64,000 nucleotides of DNA, taken from the NCBI GenBank assembly GCA_001510575.1, contig LNGK01000002.1, positions 1,290,144 through 1,354,143 of the forward strand. Reading direction: 5' to 3'. Below are positions 1-12,612 of this stretch, in pieces. The notes under the pieces were generated by a model that saw nothing but the letters and a program-made list of their open reading frames with translations, was not told the DNA's origin and ran no database searches. Origin of the DNA: Knoxdaviesia capensis (Eukaryota; Ascomycota; Sordariomycetes; Microascales; Gondwanamycetaceae). A program made the translations under genes and the position numbers. How positions within the stretch are numbered: position 1 is the stretch's first letter; every line of letters begins with the position of its first letter.

Positions 1-2
1 CC

Positions 3-56
3 TGCCCGGGCCCGCCCCCGAGCCGCCCTCTTCCTCCGGTCCCCAAGAAGGGCTAA
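3..56 (+). CDS. 3' end of an unidentified gene (partial)
   Basis: From the window edge one frame reads a short proline-rich tail ending in PLPPVPKKG and a TAA at 54-56. Such a Pro-rich, Lys-ending tail resembles an SH3-domain ligand at a protein C-terminus, and the GC-rich third positions fit coding DNA. Only 17 codons are visible, so neither family nor strand is certain; the stretch could also be non-coding. Confidence 0.35.
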   Translation, partial: CPGPPPSRPLPPVPKKG

Positions 57-1525
57 ATGTGCTCCGACAAAGCCTCCTTTCCAACGCCGTGGCGCTCGGT
101 CGCGCTTCGGACCGTCACAACCGCTGCCGACTGACTGCGTCTCCGATCCGGCCTCAACTCTACTCCCTACGCAACCTCAACAACAGCCTGTCTCCTCTTC
201 TCGTCAACCCACATCCTCCCGTCATACCCACTCTTCCGCACTTCAGTGCATCTCCGGCCTTTCGCAGCTGTCTGCCTCAAGATAGCAAGCAACAGCTTGT
301 CGATGGGAGGTTGCATCCAGCGTGTCTCGGATATGCCACCTTGCGCCTGCTTGCAAGCCAGCGCATCAGCCTCAGTGCTGCCAGTGTTCCACATCGTCTG
401 ATTTCGGAACTGCTCGTGGTACAAGGCCGACTTGAAAGCAGCCAAACCAGCTCATCCGAAACATGGCTTCAGCAATTTGGCCGCCTGCGCTTGGTTCTCC
501 CTTTGTGTGTTCCACAGCATTGGCCTTGTCCAATGTGCGCACTCGCCAACACTACCCGCGCATGGTTTCCGAGATCCGTCTTCTCTCTCGCTTTTCTTCA
601 TCTCCCCCAACAAGCCAGTCCTGGCTGACTGCGCTTTCCCCCTTTCGTTTCCCACCCTGACATCGGCATCAATACGCGCCTGGGGTTTGTTTGTTTGTTT
701 CTTACAATGGTTTTCTAATACATGGTTATGTTACGGGATGATGGATAATGGCTTTTTCTCTTGTTTCTTTTCCCGCTTTTCGTTTTTGGTTCCCTTTGCA
801 TGCGACGCAGTCTGACGGCCTACGAGGTCTGTTACCGTCCGTCCTAAGATGTACTCTATAGAGTTGCTGTTTTTTTCTGGTTTGCTACACAGCACCCCTC
901 ACTCGTATAGAGAGTGATACCCTATTTCCCTTGATTTTAATGAATACCCACCGTTTACACCCTTCTACTCTGATCTGCCTGTTGTCTTTTGTGCTAAGTG
1001 TGCTGTGCTGCTATTCGGTTCTTGCGTTCTTCTGGGGGAGAGGCTAAGGGTTGAGCCCGAAGGCGTGTAAGAGCCCAGTGTTGGGCGCACTGTGCGATCT
1101 ATTGCTAGCACTGTGGTTTATCGATAACGATAGCACGCGATAACCAGAGCTTCGAGATTTTTCTAGCCGAGCAGCTTAATTTCACTGCGTCTCAACTTCC
1201 TCTTTTCCCAACTTCGCGCCCAAACTCCCCATCTAACCGCCCGGTCAAAACCCGATCATCCCATCTCACCTGACGTTACGCTTTGACACTAAGTGTTTCT
1301 GATATCACCGTTGCCTTTTTCGTTGTGTGCGCGCGCCAGCAGGGGCGCAAAAGGGCAGCAAAAGAACCCGCGACAAACCTCTAAGCGCCCACCAACGGTA
1401 GACGGACGGACGTCAGCTAAGCGCCTGCGACCAACGACCACGGGCTGAACACACACACACACACATCAACAGACGAGACCACACCTCAGATAGATCGTCC
1501 CCTCGGAGCCAAGATCAGATAGATC
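57..1525. other. Intergenic: presumed 3' UTR of the edge gene and Sam37 promoter
   Basis: Pyrimidine-rich, moderately AT-rich DNA. Open frames up to 189 codons exist near 59-815 but overlap each other on both strands and show no recognisable domain. A (CA)n run lies at about 1451-1465, roughly 60 bases before the Sam37 start. No other feature was recognised. Confidence 0.6.
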
Positions 1526-2981
1526 ATGGCGACGGCGGCTCCCCCGGCGTACGAGCTGCATATCTGGGGCCCGGCGTTCGGGCTGCCCTCGATTGACGCC
1601 GAGTGTGTGGCAGCTGTCACGCTGGTGGCCCACGTGGTGCCGGCACCCCAGCTCGGCGAATGGCGTATCGTGCCGAGCAGCAACCCGGCCGTGTCGCCAG
1701 CGCGTAAGTGTCTCTCCGTCTCCCTACCCCCACGTCTATCTCTTTCTCTCCGCGCGCGCTACCCTGCTTGAACATCTTGCCGCGCACACCCCGTTGCATC
1801 GTCCCTCTCTAACCGCCCACCACACACTCTCTCTCTCACACATACACACAGACCGCCTCCCCGCTCTCCTGCATGCCGGCCGCTGGACCTGCGGCTACGC
1901 CGCCATCGCGCGCTACCTGCACACCGCCCTCGCCCTCCTCCCGCCGCCGACCCCCGCCTCGACCGCCTTCGCAGCATACTGCGCCTCGCGCGCCGCCGCT
2001 CTCGCCGAGCTCGCGCTCTTCGCCTCCGGCCCCGCGTGGGCGGCCACCACGCGCCCGGCCTACGCGCGGCTGCTGCCGTTCCCGCTGTCGTGGACCGTGC
2101 CGGGCGCGCTGCGCGCAACCGCGCTGGCGCGGGTCGCCAAGTTCGGCTTCGAGGAGCTGGATGCCGACCCGCCGCGCGCGGCCGGCGCCGACGCGAAAGA
2201 GCGTGACGGCGCCGTGGGCGTGCTGCCCGCCACGCTGCAGTGGCGCGTGCCGGGCCTGCACCCCAAGAGCGTGCGCGGCGAGATGTCGGCCGAACAGGCC
2301 GCGGGGATCCGCCTGCACGCGTTTGCCCGCGACGTGCTGGACGTGCTCGCCGCCGAGCTGCAGCGCGCTGCGGACGCCAGCGCTGACTCGGCCGCCGGTG
2401 TCGCGTGGGACGCGTGTCTGGCGTACGGGTACCTCGCCCTCATCCTCGCCGCCCCGGTCCCGCAGCCGTGGCTGCGCACCCTCGTCACCACCGAATACCC
2501 CCACCTCCCCGCCTTCGCGGCCCGCACCGCGCCCCCCGCGCCAACACTCGCACGTCTCGCCGCCGCGCCGTACCACAACCGCCCGGCCGACGTGTGCGCC
2601 CGCTTCGCCTTCGACCTGCTCGCCGCGATCCCCGAGATCGGGCCGTTCCTGGACACCGAGTGGCGGCGCCGCCCGCGCGGCACCGCCCCCAGCCACACGC
2701 TGCCGGCGCGGCTGCAGCCGTGGCGTGTCCCCGTCGGGGCGGGCGTGCTGGCGGCCGTCGCGGCGGCGCTGTACCGCGTGTATGTCGGCCACATGCCGTT
2801 CGGCCGCCGCGTGCAGACGTGGTACTTCGCCGGCGCCGCCACGGCTGCGGGCACGGGGCTTGCGCGCTTGGGTGCCGTCGGCGAGTTGTTTGGCGGGCCG
2901 GCGGGCTTTGCGGCTGCTGGCCAGGGCTTGTTGGGCGCTGCGGGTGGCCAGCTGTCGGATGTGGCTGTGGAGATGGGCTAG
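1526..2981 (+). CDS. sam37: Sam37/metaxin-like subunit of the mitochondrial SAM complex
   Basis: Sam37 helps insert beta-barrel proteins into the mitochondrial outer membrane with Sam50 and Sam35. Model: exon 1 1526-1703, intron 1704-1851 (GTAAGT...ACACAG), exon 2 1852-2981; 435 residues. The N-terminus carries the metaxin/Tom37 signature (LHIWGPAFGLPSIDAEC) of the thioredoxin-like GST-N fold, followed by a VPSSNPAVSP stretch that is completed across the intron by HRLPALLHAGRW. A GST-C-like alpha-helical region follows. Near residues 355-375 a hydrophobic segment (VGAGVLAAVAAALYRVYVG) may be a membrane anchor, then a Gly/Ala-rich tail. Length is usual for fungal Sam37. The identification rests on the N-terminal signature; the C-terminal half is divergent and Ala-rich. 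Confidence 0.88.
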
Positions 2982-3229
2982 ATGCAGGGTCTGCATGCGC
3001 CCGTGATCCAGCTCCCGTCGGGAATGGCTTGGGAACCTCACTGTATTATTTTATCTTATACCTCTGTACATTTCCGCTCTCGGTATTCAGCTCAGCACCA
3101 GGACACAATATCCTGTCACTATTAGTATTATGTAGATTAAATGCTACTTCGCTGGACCAAGATGCGCTGTATAAAAAGAGAACTAAAAGAAACTCCCCGT
3201 CGCTGGGCATCCGCCCGACCGTGCCCACA

Positions 3230-5597
3230 TCACCGCACCCGCTCACGCATGCCCTTGGTCCGCAGGGTGACCTTCATCTCGCCCTCGTCAAACGGGAGGA
3301 CGGCCCCGGTCTCATCATCATCGTCGTCGTCGTCGTCGTCGTCAAACACCGCGCCCGGCCCACCGGCACCACCAGCACCCCCGCGCCCACTCCCGCTTGA
3401 CGCCAGACGCTGGCGCAGCCGGTCGCGGTACTGCTGCACGGCCACGCCGTCGCTCTCGTTGCTCGCACGCCGGCTCGCCAGCGACTCGGCATCAGCCGCG
3501 AGCGGCGAGTGCGGGATCGCGCCGGTCGGGAACGCCGGCGCCACGAGCGCGAGCCCGCTGGGCGGACTGCCCGGCGCCGACGGCGCCGCCGACGACGTGG
3601 GCGTCGGCCCGGTGTTGGCGGACGAGGCGGCGCGCAGCAGCCGTCCCGCCCACAGCCCGCGCACGCCGCCGCGCTTGCGCTCCGGCACGTCGGAGGAGCC
3701 GGCGCTGCACACGTACAGCAGGTACTTGAGGTTCGGCAGCGTGTGGCGCAGGTCGACCACCTTCAGCCCCTGCGACGCGCACAGCGCCTCGATGTCCTTG
3801 TTGGCCAGGAACCACGCGTAGTCGAAGCGGAACTGCGCCGCCGTCGACCCGCCGCGCGGGAGGTACAGCGGGAAGTCGCGGCTGCGCGCCGCCGCGTGCT
3901 GCTGCTGCTGCTGGTGCTGTTGCTGGTACTGCTCCATCTGCTGGATGTACTGCTGGTGCTGGCTGTGCGGCGTGGCGAGGAAGCCGCCGCGGAGGCGCGG
4001 ACGCTCGCCGTGCTGCGACGCCACGGCATCGGGGAGCAGCGAGATGTCGTCGCGGACGGAGGATCGCGAGCCGAACGGGTTGAGTGCGTAGGGGAGGGGC
4101 ACTGAGAGGTAGTACTGCAGCGCGTTGGTGAGCATGGCCACCAGGCCCAGCGCTGCCGACAGCGCATCCTCGCCGATGCCGGCGCGAGAGGTGACGGAGT
4201 CGTACACCGTATTGGGCAGCGAGAGCCCACAGATCTGGAACGCCAGGGGTGCGCCCGAGGGGTCGGGCACGATGTTGAAGATATCCGCCAGGTCGGAGCA
4301 GATGCGCCGCCGCTGGCCGTGGATGGCATCCCGCGTCGACGCCACCAGTTCGCGCGACGCCCGCAGCTTCTCGCGCGCCGCCTCGACATCGGCCGCTACC
4401 TGCGTCTGCAGCTCGCGCCCACGCGCAATAGCCGTGCGCCGCGCGGCAATCGACGCCCGCAGCTCATCGCGCTTCCGCTCGGCAGTCAACAGGCCCCGGC
4501 GCTGCTGCGCCACGTACCGCTGGGCCGTCCGCACGCGGTCCTCCGCCACGGGGCTCTCGTCCGCCGGCGTGGCCTCGATGATCTGCGTGATCTGCGCCGC
4601 AATGGCGGCCTGCGCGGCCAGCGCATCGTTAACCGAGTTGTGTAGCGTGGCCAGCTTCATCAGCTGGTTGTACGAGGCCGTCTCGACCGGCATGGCGATG
4701 CGCGGCACTTCGGGGAACCGCTGCAGCGGCGCCGTCAGGCAGTAGATGCCGTCGGTTAGGTGGAAGATCAGGCCGTTCGGCGGCATGTGGGGGTGGGATT
4801 CGAGCGATGGGATGAAGTAGAGAGCGCGCAGGTCGAAGGCCTCTTCAAGCAGCAGGGCCCATTTGTTTTGCCGCCGCGCCCAGAACCGGAGGACGGCGTG
4901 TGAGGATCGGGAGACGGAAGGGTCGAGGTCGGAGCGGGGGGAGAGGTCGAAGAAACGAAAGTTAAAGTTCTGCCAAGTGTCACATCAGTACACACGCTAC
5001 CCCATCTAGCAAGACACACCCTCCCTGGGTACTCACGGTGGATCGGTCAATGGTCTCGCTGATATACGCGGGCTCGGAGTCGGCCTCGGGCGCATGCAGC
5101 GAGAAGAACACATCGGCAACGCGGCTATCGACGGCCGCTTCCAAGCGCCGCTGCCGCGTGACCGGCGTCAACTGCGACGTATTCGTACTCCGCCGCCGCC
5201 GCATCGCGCTGCGTGGCGAGTCCAGAGCCGCTGCCGGCGGCGGCGACAGTGGCGTGTGGTCGGGAGAGCGCATCCGGCCCTTCTGCTTCACCAGGTCGTC
5301 CGAGCTGCGCGAGTGGGCGAGAGCTGCCGCCGGGGCGGCGGGCCGGTCATCGTCCTCCGCCACCACGCCGAGCGGCTGCCACGCCACCGCACTGCCGCCA
5401 GACCCGCCTGCCGGCGCGGTAGCTGATTTGCCGAGCAGGCCCGCCGAGAGGCCCGAGTCGTCGATGCTGCGGCCGCGCCGCCGCCGGTCGAGGCTGAGGT
5501 TTCGGAGGTACACGCCGCGCAGGTGCCGCAGGCGGCGGTTCGCCGGCAGCAGCAGCGGGGAGCTGAAGCCGCCGGCTCGGTCGGTGGCCATGGCCAT
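3230..5597 (-). CDS. UVRAG/Vps38-like subunit of PI3-kinase complex II
   Basis: Proteins of the UVRAG/Atg14 family join Vps34, Vps15 and Atg6/Beclin to make PI3P on endosomes or autophagic membranes. Model: exon 1 5597-5037, intron 5036-4970 (GTGAGT...GGCAG), exon 2 4969-3230; 766 residues. Exon 1 begins with a basic leader (LRHLRGVYLRNLSL), then a low-complexity linker and a C2-like stretch that runs over the junction into NFNFRFFDLSP and RRQNKWALLLEEAFDLRALYFIP. A coiled coil rich in Ala, Arg and Glu follows (about residues 285-405), then a UVRAG-type globular domain with SLPNTVYDS, LNPFGSRSS and DYAWFLANKDIEALC. The C-terminus holds a run of ten Asp, encoded by GTC repeats on the forward strand near 3322-3350, and a Gln-rich loop. 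It could instead be Atg14-type; the C2-like N-terminus favours Vps38/UVRAG. Confidence 0.8.
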
Positions 5598-6814
5598 GAC
5601 CGGGACAGATTCGGGAGATATTGGGTTGTCGTCAATTCGTTCGTGTCAGTGATTCGTTTGGACGTTTTGGAGACCGTTACTTCACGGGCTCTGGAGGGAG
5701 AGACAGGCGGGGGAGACAGTAAAGAGAGGGTAAAAAGACAACATCAGGTCACATCACCATGAACAATAGAATGACATCACTCAATTGGTAGCGAAAGACA
5801 AAAGTTGGCGGGGGTCAAAATGTCGAGAGAATGATGAGCGACAAAAAGATACAAAAAAGCTCCAGAATTCCAACAGTGATGCTGCGTTTGTCGCTTGTCG
5901 CGTTTGATGCTGTCATTGAAGCTTCGTCAGCAGCTGCTTGTGATTGGCCAGATTAATGTGGGGCTTTGGATACAACCCTAGATAAGCTGTCTGTTAGGGT
6001 TACCCGGGCATGTCCGTGGGACCGGAGCCGACCGACGTCAGTTCATAGCCGGCGCAACAAGGCCCAGGAATATTACAGCAATGAGGGTATGTACACATCT
6101 GAGGCTTACACAGAAATCATCAGAGCTGGATTGAGACATACTCAAAGTGTCATTGAGAGCAAATGCCTCGGCCCCCGTCTTGGCTGCATCGACAAAACCA
6201 CGGTTACACAGGCCAGAACACGCAGTCTGTCATCCCGAACATCGAGCCTCGGCCGTGTATCCGTCTCTTAATTTAAATGTTGTAGCACAAGCCCAGAACC
6301 GCCAATATCATAGCCAGAAAAAGAGATGCCAAAAGATGCAACTTTACGCCATACCACATGCAAAACGAAACGCCCACATCGAGCAATGAAGTAAATGCGA
6401 ACAAGAACAGCCGTCCCAAAGAGTAAGGACAAGGATAGGCAACGCTGGAAAATGAAACGAAGAAGAAGAAAACACGCACTGGTATCTTGGATATTAAAAC
6501 AACAGAAAACCAACCCTAGGCCCCCCCCAAGCCAGGGCTGGTGAAAAGTCCGAGAAATCCCAACCCAATCAGCAATAACAAGACCGAAGCCATGAACAAG
6601 AAACAAAAACGCAGGAAACACACAAGTCCTGGAAGACCAAGCGGAAAAAGTAGGCCAGGCAGAAAAAGCCAGACAACCGAAGAAGTCAGACGTGAAAACA
6701 ACTCTCTCTTAGAGCGAGAGCACACAAGCAGCTCCTCTCAAAATCTCTCCGCCTCTCTCACACCTCTTTCTCTCTCTCTCTTTCATTCTCCCTCTCTCAA
6801 GCACACGCCGCCGT
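5598..6814. other. Intergenic: promoter of the UVRAG-like gene and 3' side of kinesin-5
   Basis: AT-rich spacer between two genes on the minus strand. It holds telobox-like sequence at 5971-5981 and 5992-6005 and CT-rich low-complexity sequence at about 6740-6800, next to the kinesin stop. No coding signal was recognised. Confidence 0.6.
5992..6005 (+). promoter_or_regulatory. Telobox-like motif TGTTAGGGTTACCC
   Basis: Contains TTAGGG about 395 bases upstream of the UVRAG-like start codon. A second half-site (ACAACCCTAG) lies 20 bases away. A regulatory role is inferred only from the motif and its position. Confidence 0.4.
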
Positions 6815-9800
6815 TTAGTTCTTGCGCGTACTCTTGCGCAGCGATTGGGAAAACGTGGATCTGGAGGGCGGCACGTTCTCGGCGCCGCCCGCAGCAGCCC
6901 GCTTCACCGCAATCTTGGAAGGACCGGGCATCATCAAAGCCGCCTTGGTCGAAACCACAGGCACACGCTGGCTGCGTCGCAGCGGGGTGTCGAGTTCGGT
7001 GGTTATCGCGCCGTTGGTGGTTGTGGCAATCGCTGCGGTGGCCGGAATAACTGAATCGCTCATCTCCAGCTCGTCGAGATCTTTCTGCTGGCTATGCTGC
7101 TGTTCAGCAGTCATCACATTGGGATTAACTTCGCGCAGGCTGGATTTGAAGGAGGATGACACCGACGACAAAGACGAAGATGAATCGGACGTGGCTGGCG
7201 CGAGCTGGCGCTTGCGCATTGCGGGTAGTTGGACGGACTCGGCGGATGGGTGGCGCTGGGTCGACTGCTTCAAAGCCATAATGCTGAGCGGGCGCGCATC
7301 GGATTCGAGACTGCGTCGTCTCTTCGCTCCGGTCATGACGCCATGATCGACATCGCCAGACTTCAAAGGCGGCGTGCAAGCATGGAAGCTGCTGCTATCG
7401 GCATCGGACACATCAGCGTTGATGCTGCTGCTCTTGGTTAACTGGTCACGGCCCTCCGCCAGAACCGGGAACGGCAGCCTGTGTTCGTCATCGTCGGCAG
7501 CGTGGCGGCGCTTGCGAGAGCTCGATGTGGATGATCCGGGAGAGTTCGTTCCGGTGGTCGACGTGCCCGGCTGTTTGGTCCGTGGCAGATGGGTCGGGTA
7601 CGAGTAGGTCGTCTTGCGCGGCGTGGCCCCGGTCGGCTCGTAGTCTTGGAACTCGTTGTCATTGACATGCTGTCGGAGTTGGGAAAACGTCTCGCCCATG
7701 TCAGACACCAAAGGCAGAATATCATCCTCCTTCATCTTAAGAAGTTCGGTCGTGATATCAATCGCTGCTGACTTGGCTTCGGTGTGCACCTGGGTCAAAT
7801 GGCCGGTAACCTTCGCGAAGGACTCGTCGACAATACTGCTAATGTTTGTCACGGACATCGCGTGGTTTTGCAGGTGGCAGTTCCGTTCGGAGCGTGACTG
7901 GTCGAAAACCTCACGTATCGCCACGTTGTAGGATGACAAGCCATCCAGCTCCGCAAATGCGGCAGCACTGGCTGAGCCCGCGACATTCTGCATCATGGCC
8001 TGGGTGTTGTTGATCCAGTTTTCCGATGCATTCGCGTCGGCCTGGAGGTGCTCTTGAACGTTACCGCAGCCGCTGTTGGCCTTGTCAACCATCGCCTCAT
8101 GATCCCGGCGCCACTGATCCATCCCCTTCGCATGGTCGAGAGCGGCGGTTTCGGCTTCCAGGGCCGCAGTCTTCACCGAGTCGCACAGCGGCAATACGTT
8201 CTTTTCGAAGCGCTGCATGTGCTGGCTTGTGTGGGCATTCAAAAGCTTTCCAATGCTCTCCATCAGGGCGGCATTCTCGGCCTGGACCACTTCCTGTTCC
8301 GTCAGCATCGCGCTCCGGATGCTGTCTGCGTCGCTGGCGTTGCGCTTCGCTGAATCTTCTGTAACTCTTTCCAGCTGCTGGCGCATCTTCTCCGCATCTG
8401 CGGCGAGGCCGTTCGCCTCCTGCACCACACCACTGATAACCGTAGTGAACTCTTCACTCAGGCCGGTGTAGGACAGACGAAGTTGTGTGCGCAGTTGTTC
8501 CATCTCGGCGCCAATTTCAGCGGTGGCTCGGTCCGATGCAGCCTGCATCGTTTTCACACTGCTGAACATGCCATTATAAAGGTTGGAACAGACTCTCTTC
8601 AGCTCCTCAGCCATTTCCTCGGTCCCGGTGATGTGATCTTCGGTCATGTCTGTCATCGTGTCACACACAGACTGCAGCTTCTCCATTTGCTCAGTGAAGA
8701 CGGCGTCAACCGAATACATCTTGACCTCCAGTTCGTCGGCAATCAGGCTGATGATTCGATCGCTGATGCCCTGAATATGGTCTTCCTGGCTCTTGCGGAA
8801 CTTGGACATGCGCTTTTCGACCGTCTTGGCCACATCTTCAATCTGTACCTGCGACTTGGTCCAGATGCTGCGGTTCTGGGCGTGGAGGGCGGATGTGCGG
8901 TCAACTTTGGCGTGGAGGCCGTCAACGTCGCCAACGGCATCGCGAACAGTATCGAGGAGCGTGGTTCCGATGGCTGCGAGCTCTTCTTCAGTCTGTGCGT
9001 GGGCGCGGCGCATGCCAGCCTCGTCGGCGAGGCTCTGACGCGTCACGGAAAGCACGGCTTCGGTCTGGTCCAGAACATCCTTGGTTTGGTCGAGACGTGC
9101 GCACGTGTCTGTGTGGTCCTGCTTGAGGTTCATGAAGGTCGAGGTCATGGTGTAAAGCTCGGTGGTTTTGTGGCGCAGGTTGCTCTCCAGTGTCTCCAGC
9201 TTTGCGGTCTGTTCGCCAATGACAATGCGGCGCGATTCGCTCTCGGCGGACATCTCCTCAAAGGCTTCGTTGGACAGATACACACCGTTGCGAAGACGGG
9301 TGCTGATCAGGTCACTCTTCAGTCGCTCAATCTCGTGGGCAAACTCCTGCAGCAGAGTCTTCTTGTTGATGCTCTGGTTGATCTGCGGGCGGTTGCGGAT
9401 GTTCTTGGCGCGGAAGGCATAGTCGAGGGTCGAAATCGTCTCCTCGAGGTTGCTCTTGGCCGGCGAAATGGTGGCAATGATGCACGTCTTGGTGCGTCCG
9501 CCGAGGGAGTCCTGCAGGAGCCGGGTGAGCTTCGACTCCCGGTAGGGGATGTGCTGGCTCTTGTCGACCAGGGCGTTGATGACCCGTCCCAGGGTCAGGA
9601 GGCTCTTGTTAATGAGGCCAGCTTCGACGGCGCGCTTGTTCTCGGCACCCGACCGCTGGATGTTCTCACTTCCGGCCAAGTCCACCAAGTTCAGCTTGCC
9701 GGCGCTGACAAGCTCCTCCGACCCGTCTTCACCAATCGTACGGATGCAGGCCGTGATGGTGAAGACGGTGTGGCTGCGGCTGCTCAGGTCGTTGCACTTG

Positions 9801-10764
9801 GTGGCAGCGACCTGGCGCTTCAAGCTGCCATCCTGGAGAATTTTGATGCCCTCGCCGGCATTCTTGATATACTTCTCCTCCATGCCCTGGACGAGAGTGG
9901 CCGTCGGGTGGCCAGCCCGCTTCGACGTGTCGTCGAAGATTTTCAGCTTGGCCGACTCCTCGACCGAGATCAGGTCCCGCAGCTCCTCATTGTAGAGCTC
10001 AATGAAGGAGCACTTGACGCAGTTCTCCACACTGTCGACCTGAAGTTTCTTGAAGAGGGACTGCAGGACCCGGGGGATGATGCCAGCTGCATCTGACAAA
10101 ATCCCCATGGTCTCGGTCATATCTCCGGACATTGTGTAAGTTTTGCCGGTGCCCGTCTGGCCATACGCAAAAATGGTGCAGTTGTATCCCGCGAGCATCT
10201 GTATTGATGAACAAACACATATTAGTGGAATGAAAAGAAAGTCAACCCGTAAGAAAAGATTAAACCAAAAGGAAAAACAGAGGAAGGAAAAAAAGAACGA
10301 AAACAACAAAAACATACCTCGTCAACAATCGGCTTCACCACGTCATCGAAAATAACACTCTGATCTGCCGCCGCGGAAAACACGCGATCAAAGGTGTATC
10401 GCTTGTTGCTCATCGCATTTGCGCCCATGACAAGATCAACAACAGTGCCCTTCACCGCCTCTGTAGACACCACCACGTTGCTGTTTTCGCGGATCTCACG
10501 TTCGTTGCGGCCACGGCACCGCACCACCACATTAATGTTTGTTTCCTCGCCAGTCGCCTCGATATCAGTGTCGATCGTGCGCTCCTTACGCTTGCCACCG
10601 CCATTTGTGATTGACGACATCATCGACTCAGCAGGCGAAGCACCTCTTGCGTTTCGGTCGGCTCTGGGTCCTGACGCCGCCGGGTTGGACGCATGACGGA
10701 AGGAGGGTCTGGTCGATTGGCGCACGCTGCCGCGGCCGGGAATGGCCGAAGCACGCGGGGGCAT
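6815..10764 (-). CDS. bimC: Kinesin-5 (BimC/Cut7/Eg5) mitotic motor
   Basis: Kinesin-5 is a plus-end-directed tetrameric motor that slides spindle microtubules apart. Model: exon 1 10764-10318, intron 10317-10199 (GTATGT...ATACAG), exon 2 10198-6815; 1276 residues. After a basic Ser/Arg-rich head extension, the motor domain starts at NINVVVRCRGRN. The P-loop GQTGTGKT is at residues 162-169; switch motifs NDLSSRSHTVF and LNLVDLAGSE follow, then the neck and a long coiled coil. Near residue 1007 is a BimC box (TGATPRKTTYSYP) whose Thr-Pro is the conserved Cdk1 target that directs kinesin-5 to spindles. The tail is Ser-rich and basic. The intron sits just before the P-loop exon. The start is the first ATG of an open frame leading into the motor domain. 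Family assignment is secure. Confidence 0.95.
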
Positions 10765-10979
10765 TGTTGGAAGTTTGAAAGAAGCTTGGGATAGCTAGAT
10801 ATCAATGAATTGTGTGTCAGTTGAGGTCAAGCAGGGGACCTAGAAGGTTCTGGTGACGGAAGAGGGCAATTTGTAGACTGACGGAATAGATGAAGGTTGT
10901 ATGAAAAGGGAAGAAGACAAGTCACCACACCGAATTAATTCGGGGGAAACAATGCAAATCGCAAATCAACACACGAACA

Positions 10980-11488
10980 GGCGATCGTATTGAGTTGAAT
11001 TTGAAGAAAGAAGGGTGAATCGGGTCGCAATTGCTTCAAAAGCAACAACTAAGCGGCGATCGCGTCGAGTCCGTCTCAAGTGACAGCAATGTTGCCGGAA
11101 GGAAGTGATTTGGGGAAAACAGAGTCAAAGACGAGTCAACAGGAGAAGGCGATTGTGTCGAAGTCAATATCAACGAAGAAAAAGGTGTTTGGTTACGCGA
11201 GTCGTTGTTGTTTCGAAGGAAACGACGTGATCGCGTCGAAGTGGCCGTAAGTGAGAAGGAACGGTGAAATTCCGGTTGAGGTTCAACAGAAGAGCGTGAG
11301 TCAAAATCGAAAGATAACCGAGAGAGGAAGATATCGCTTCAGTTTCGGCTCGAACGAAGAACTTGTCCGGTCGAAATTTGCGGTGAACAAGAAAGCGGTT
11401 GTTGCGGTCGAATATGGCCAGAAAGAAGAGTTTTGGTCGCGATTGGAATTGTTTCGATTCGAAAATTAAAAGAAGTTGTCGCGTCGAA
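10980..11488 (+). repeat. Degenerate spaced repeats of GGCGATCGCGTCGA
   Basis: Related copies lie at 10980-10994, 11055-11069, 11148-11162 and 11226-11240, and more weakly at 11473-11488. The first four are spaced 75, 93 and 78 bases. The shared core is GGCGATYGYGTCGA. They start 216 bases upstream of the kinesin-5 start codon. They could be binding sites or remains of a decayed tandem repeat. Confidence 0.5.
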
Positions 11489-12595
11489 AAAAAGGAATGA
11501 TCGCTATTGAGATCGAAAGGAGTTAGAAGAAACTAAGTGAAGAGGAGAAATCGAGGAGTAGAAGTTAATCGAACCTGGTGTGCAGAGGTTAATAGGAATA
11601 ATCAGAAAGTAAAAGTGCGCGACAGTGAAGATGAAAAAACTGGTGAACGCTGATAAAACTGATGAGTGAGGAAGAAAGTGATGATGAAGGAAGAAAACAG
11701 GTGCGATGAGCGGAAGAGGAAAAAAAGGATGAAGGAGGGGAAAACAGGAACAGAGAAAAGCGAAGGGTGAAGAGGGGAAGAAAAAGCAAGAAGAAACAAA
11801 TATTGGAAGAAGCGGGAGAAGAGAGGAAAAAAAATATGGAGGTCGCGGACGAAAAACATAAACACAGGTGAAGAATGGAAAGAGGTACTTGGAACTTGTA
11901 CCTACCTATTATTTACAACCCCCCAAAAAATAAAGTGAAGGTATTCCCAGTGTTGTTTGTCACCAAAATGTTATTTCTGGTCCGGGTGAAGACGCGAATT
12001 TGGGCAGTACGGCGCACTTTTTTTTTTTGGGTGGGTGGTGATGCCGGTGATGGTGATGCGGCAGGAGCGACCGACACGGGCAGATACAGTATTTAGATAG
12101 GCTTAATCGGGAAGGCGGGTCAATAATACGCAATCCAGCCAATAGGGTGCGATACCTTGTTGTCCGGGCAACCGGTGATGGGGCTTTCACCGAAGTCTGG
12201 GGGTCTCACCGAGATGCTTCACCAAGTGACAGAGCGCACTGATGTCACTCTCATGGGTATGTGAACAACGGCGGTGAAGGATGGAAGATACCGCGTTCGA
12301 GCTTGGCGTTCATCATCCACTCTCTGTGAGACCTTTGAGTTTCTCTGGCATCGCGTCGGTGTCGATGGGGTAGTCCGGCAGTTCTCAACAACCCAACATT
12401 CACTCTAACGGCGTTCAACACATGAGGAAGAATTCGCACAGTCTACAGACTCGCCGACTTGACTACGCTGTCGTTGTCAAAGGGTGACAACACATCATGA
12501 CTGGACTTTCATGCATCAACTCGTGCAACGATCAGCGCAGGAGGGTATTCCATGCTGGTCTCCTGATTAACTGTAGCCCCCGGCCCAAACCGGCC

Positions 12596-12612
12596 AACCC
12601 TAACCCTAACCC
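12596..12612 (-). promoter_or_regulatory. Interstitial telomeric repeat (CCCTAA)n
   Basis: Reads AACCCTAACCCTAACCC, nearly three perfect units of the TTAGGG telomere repeat, 277 bases upstream of the PHAF1 start. It may bind a TTAGGG-binding Myb-type factor; function is inferred. Confidence 0.5.

Noticed and set aside
59..815. Several overlapping frames of 65-189 codons at the window start
   Set aside because: They overlap on both strands, lack domains, and the base composition fits a 3' UTR and spacer.
1836..3041. Open frame of 401 codons opposite Sam37
   Set aside because: Arg/Gly-rich shadow of GC-rich codons with no domain.
8483..10096. Open frame of 537 codons opposite the kinesin motor
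   Set aside because: Shadow reading; kinesin motifs lie on the minus strand.
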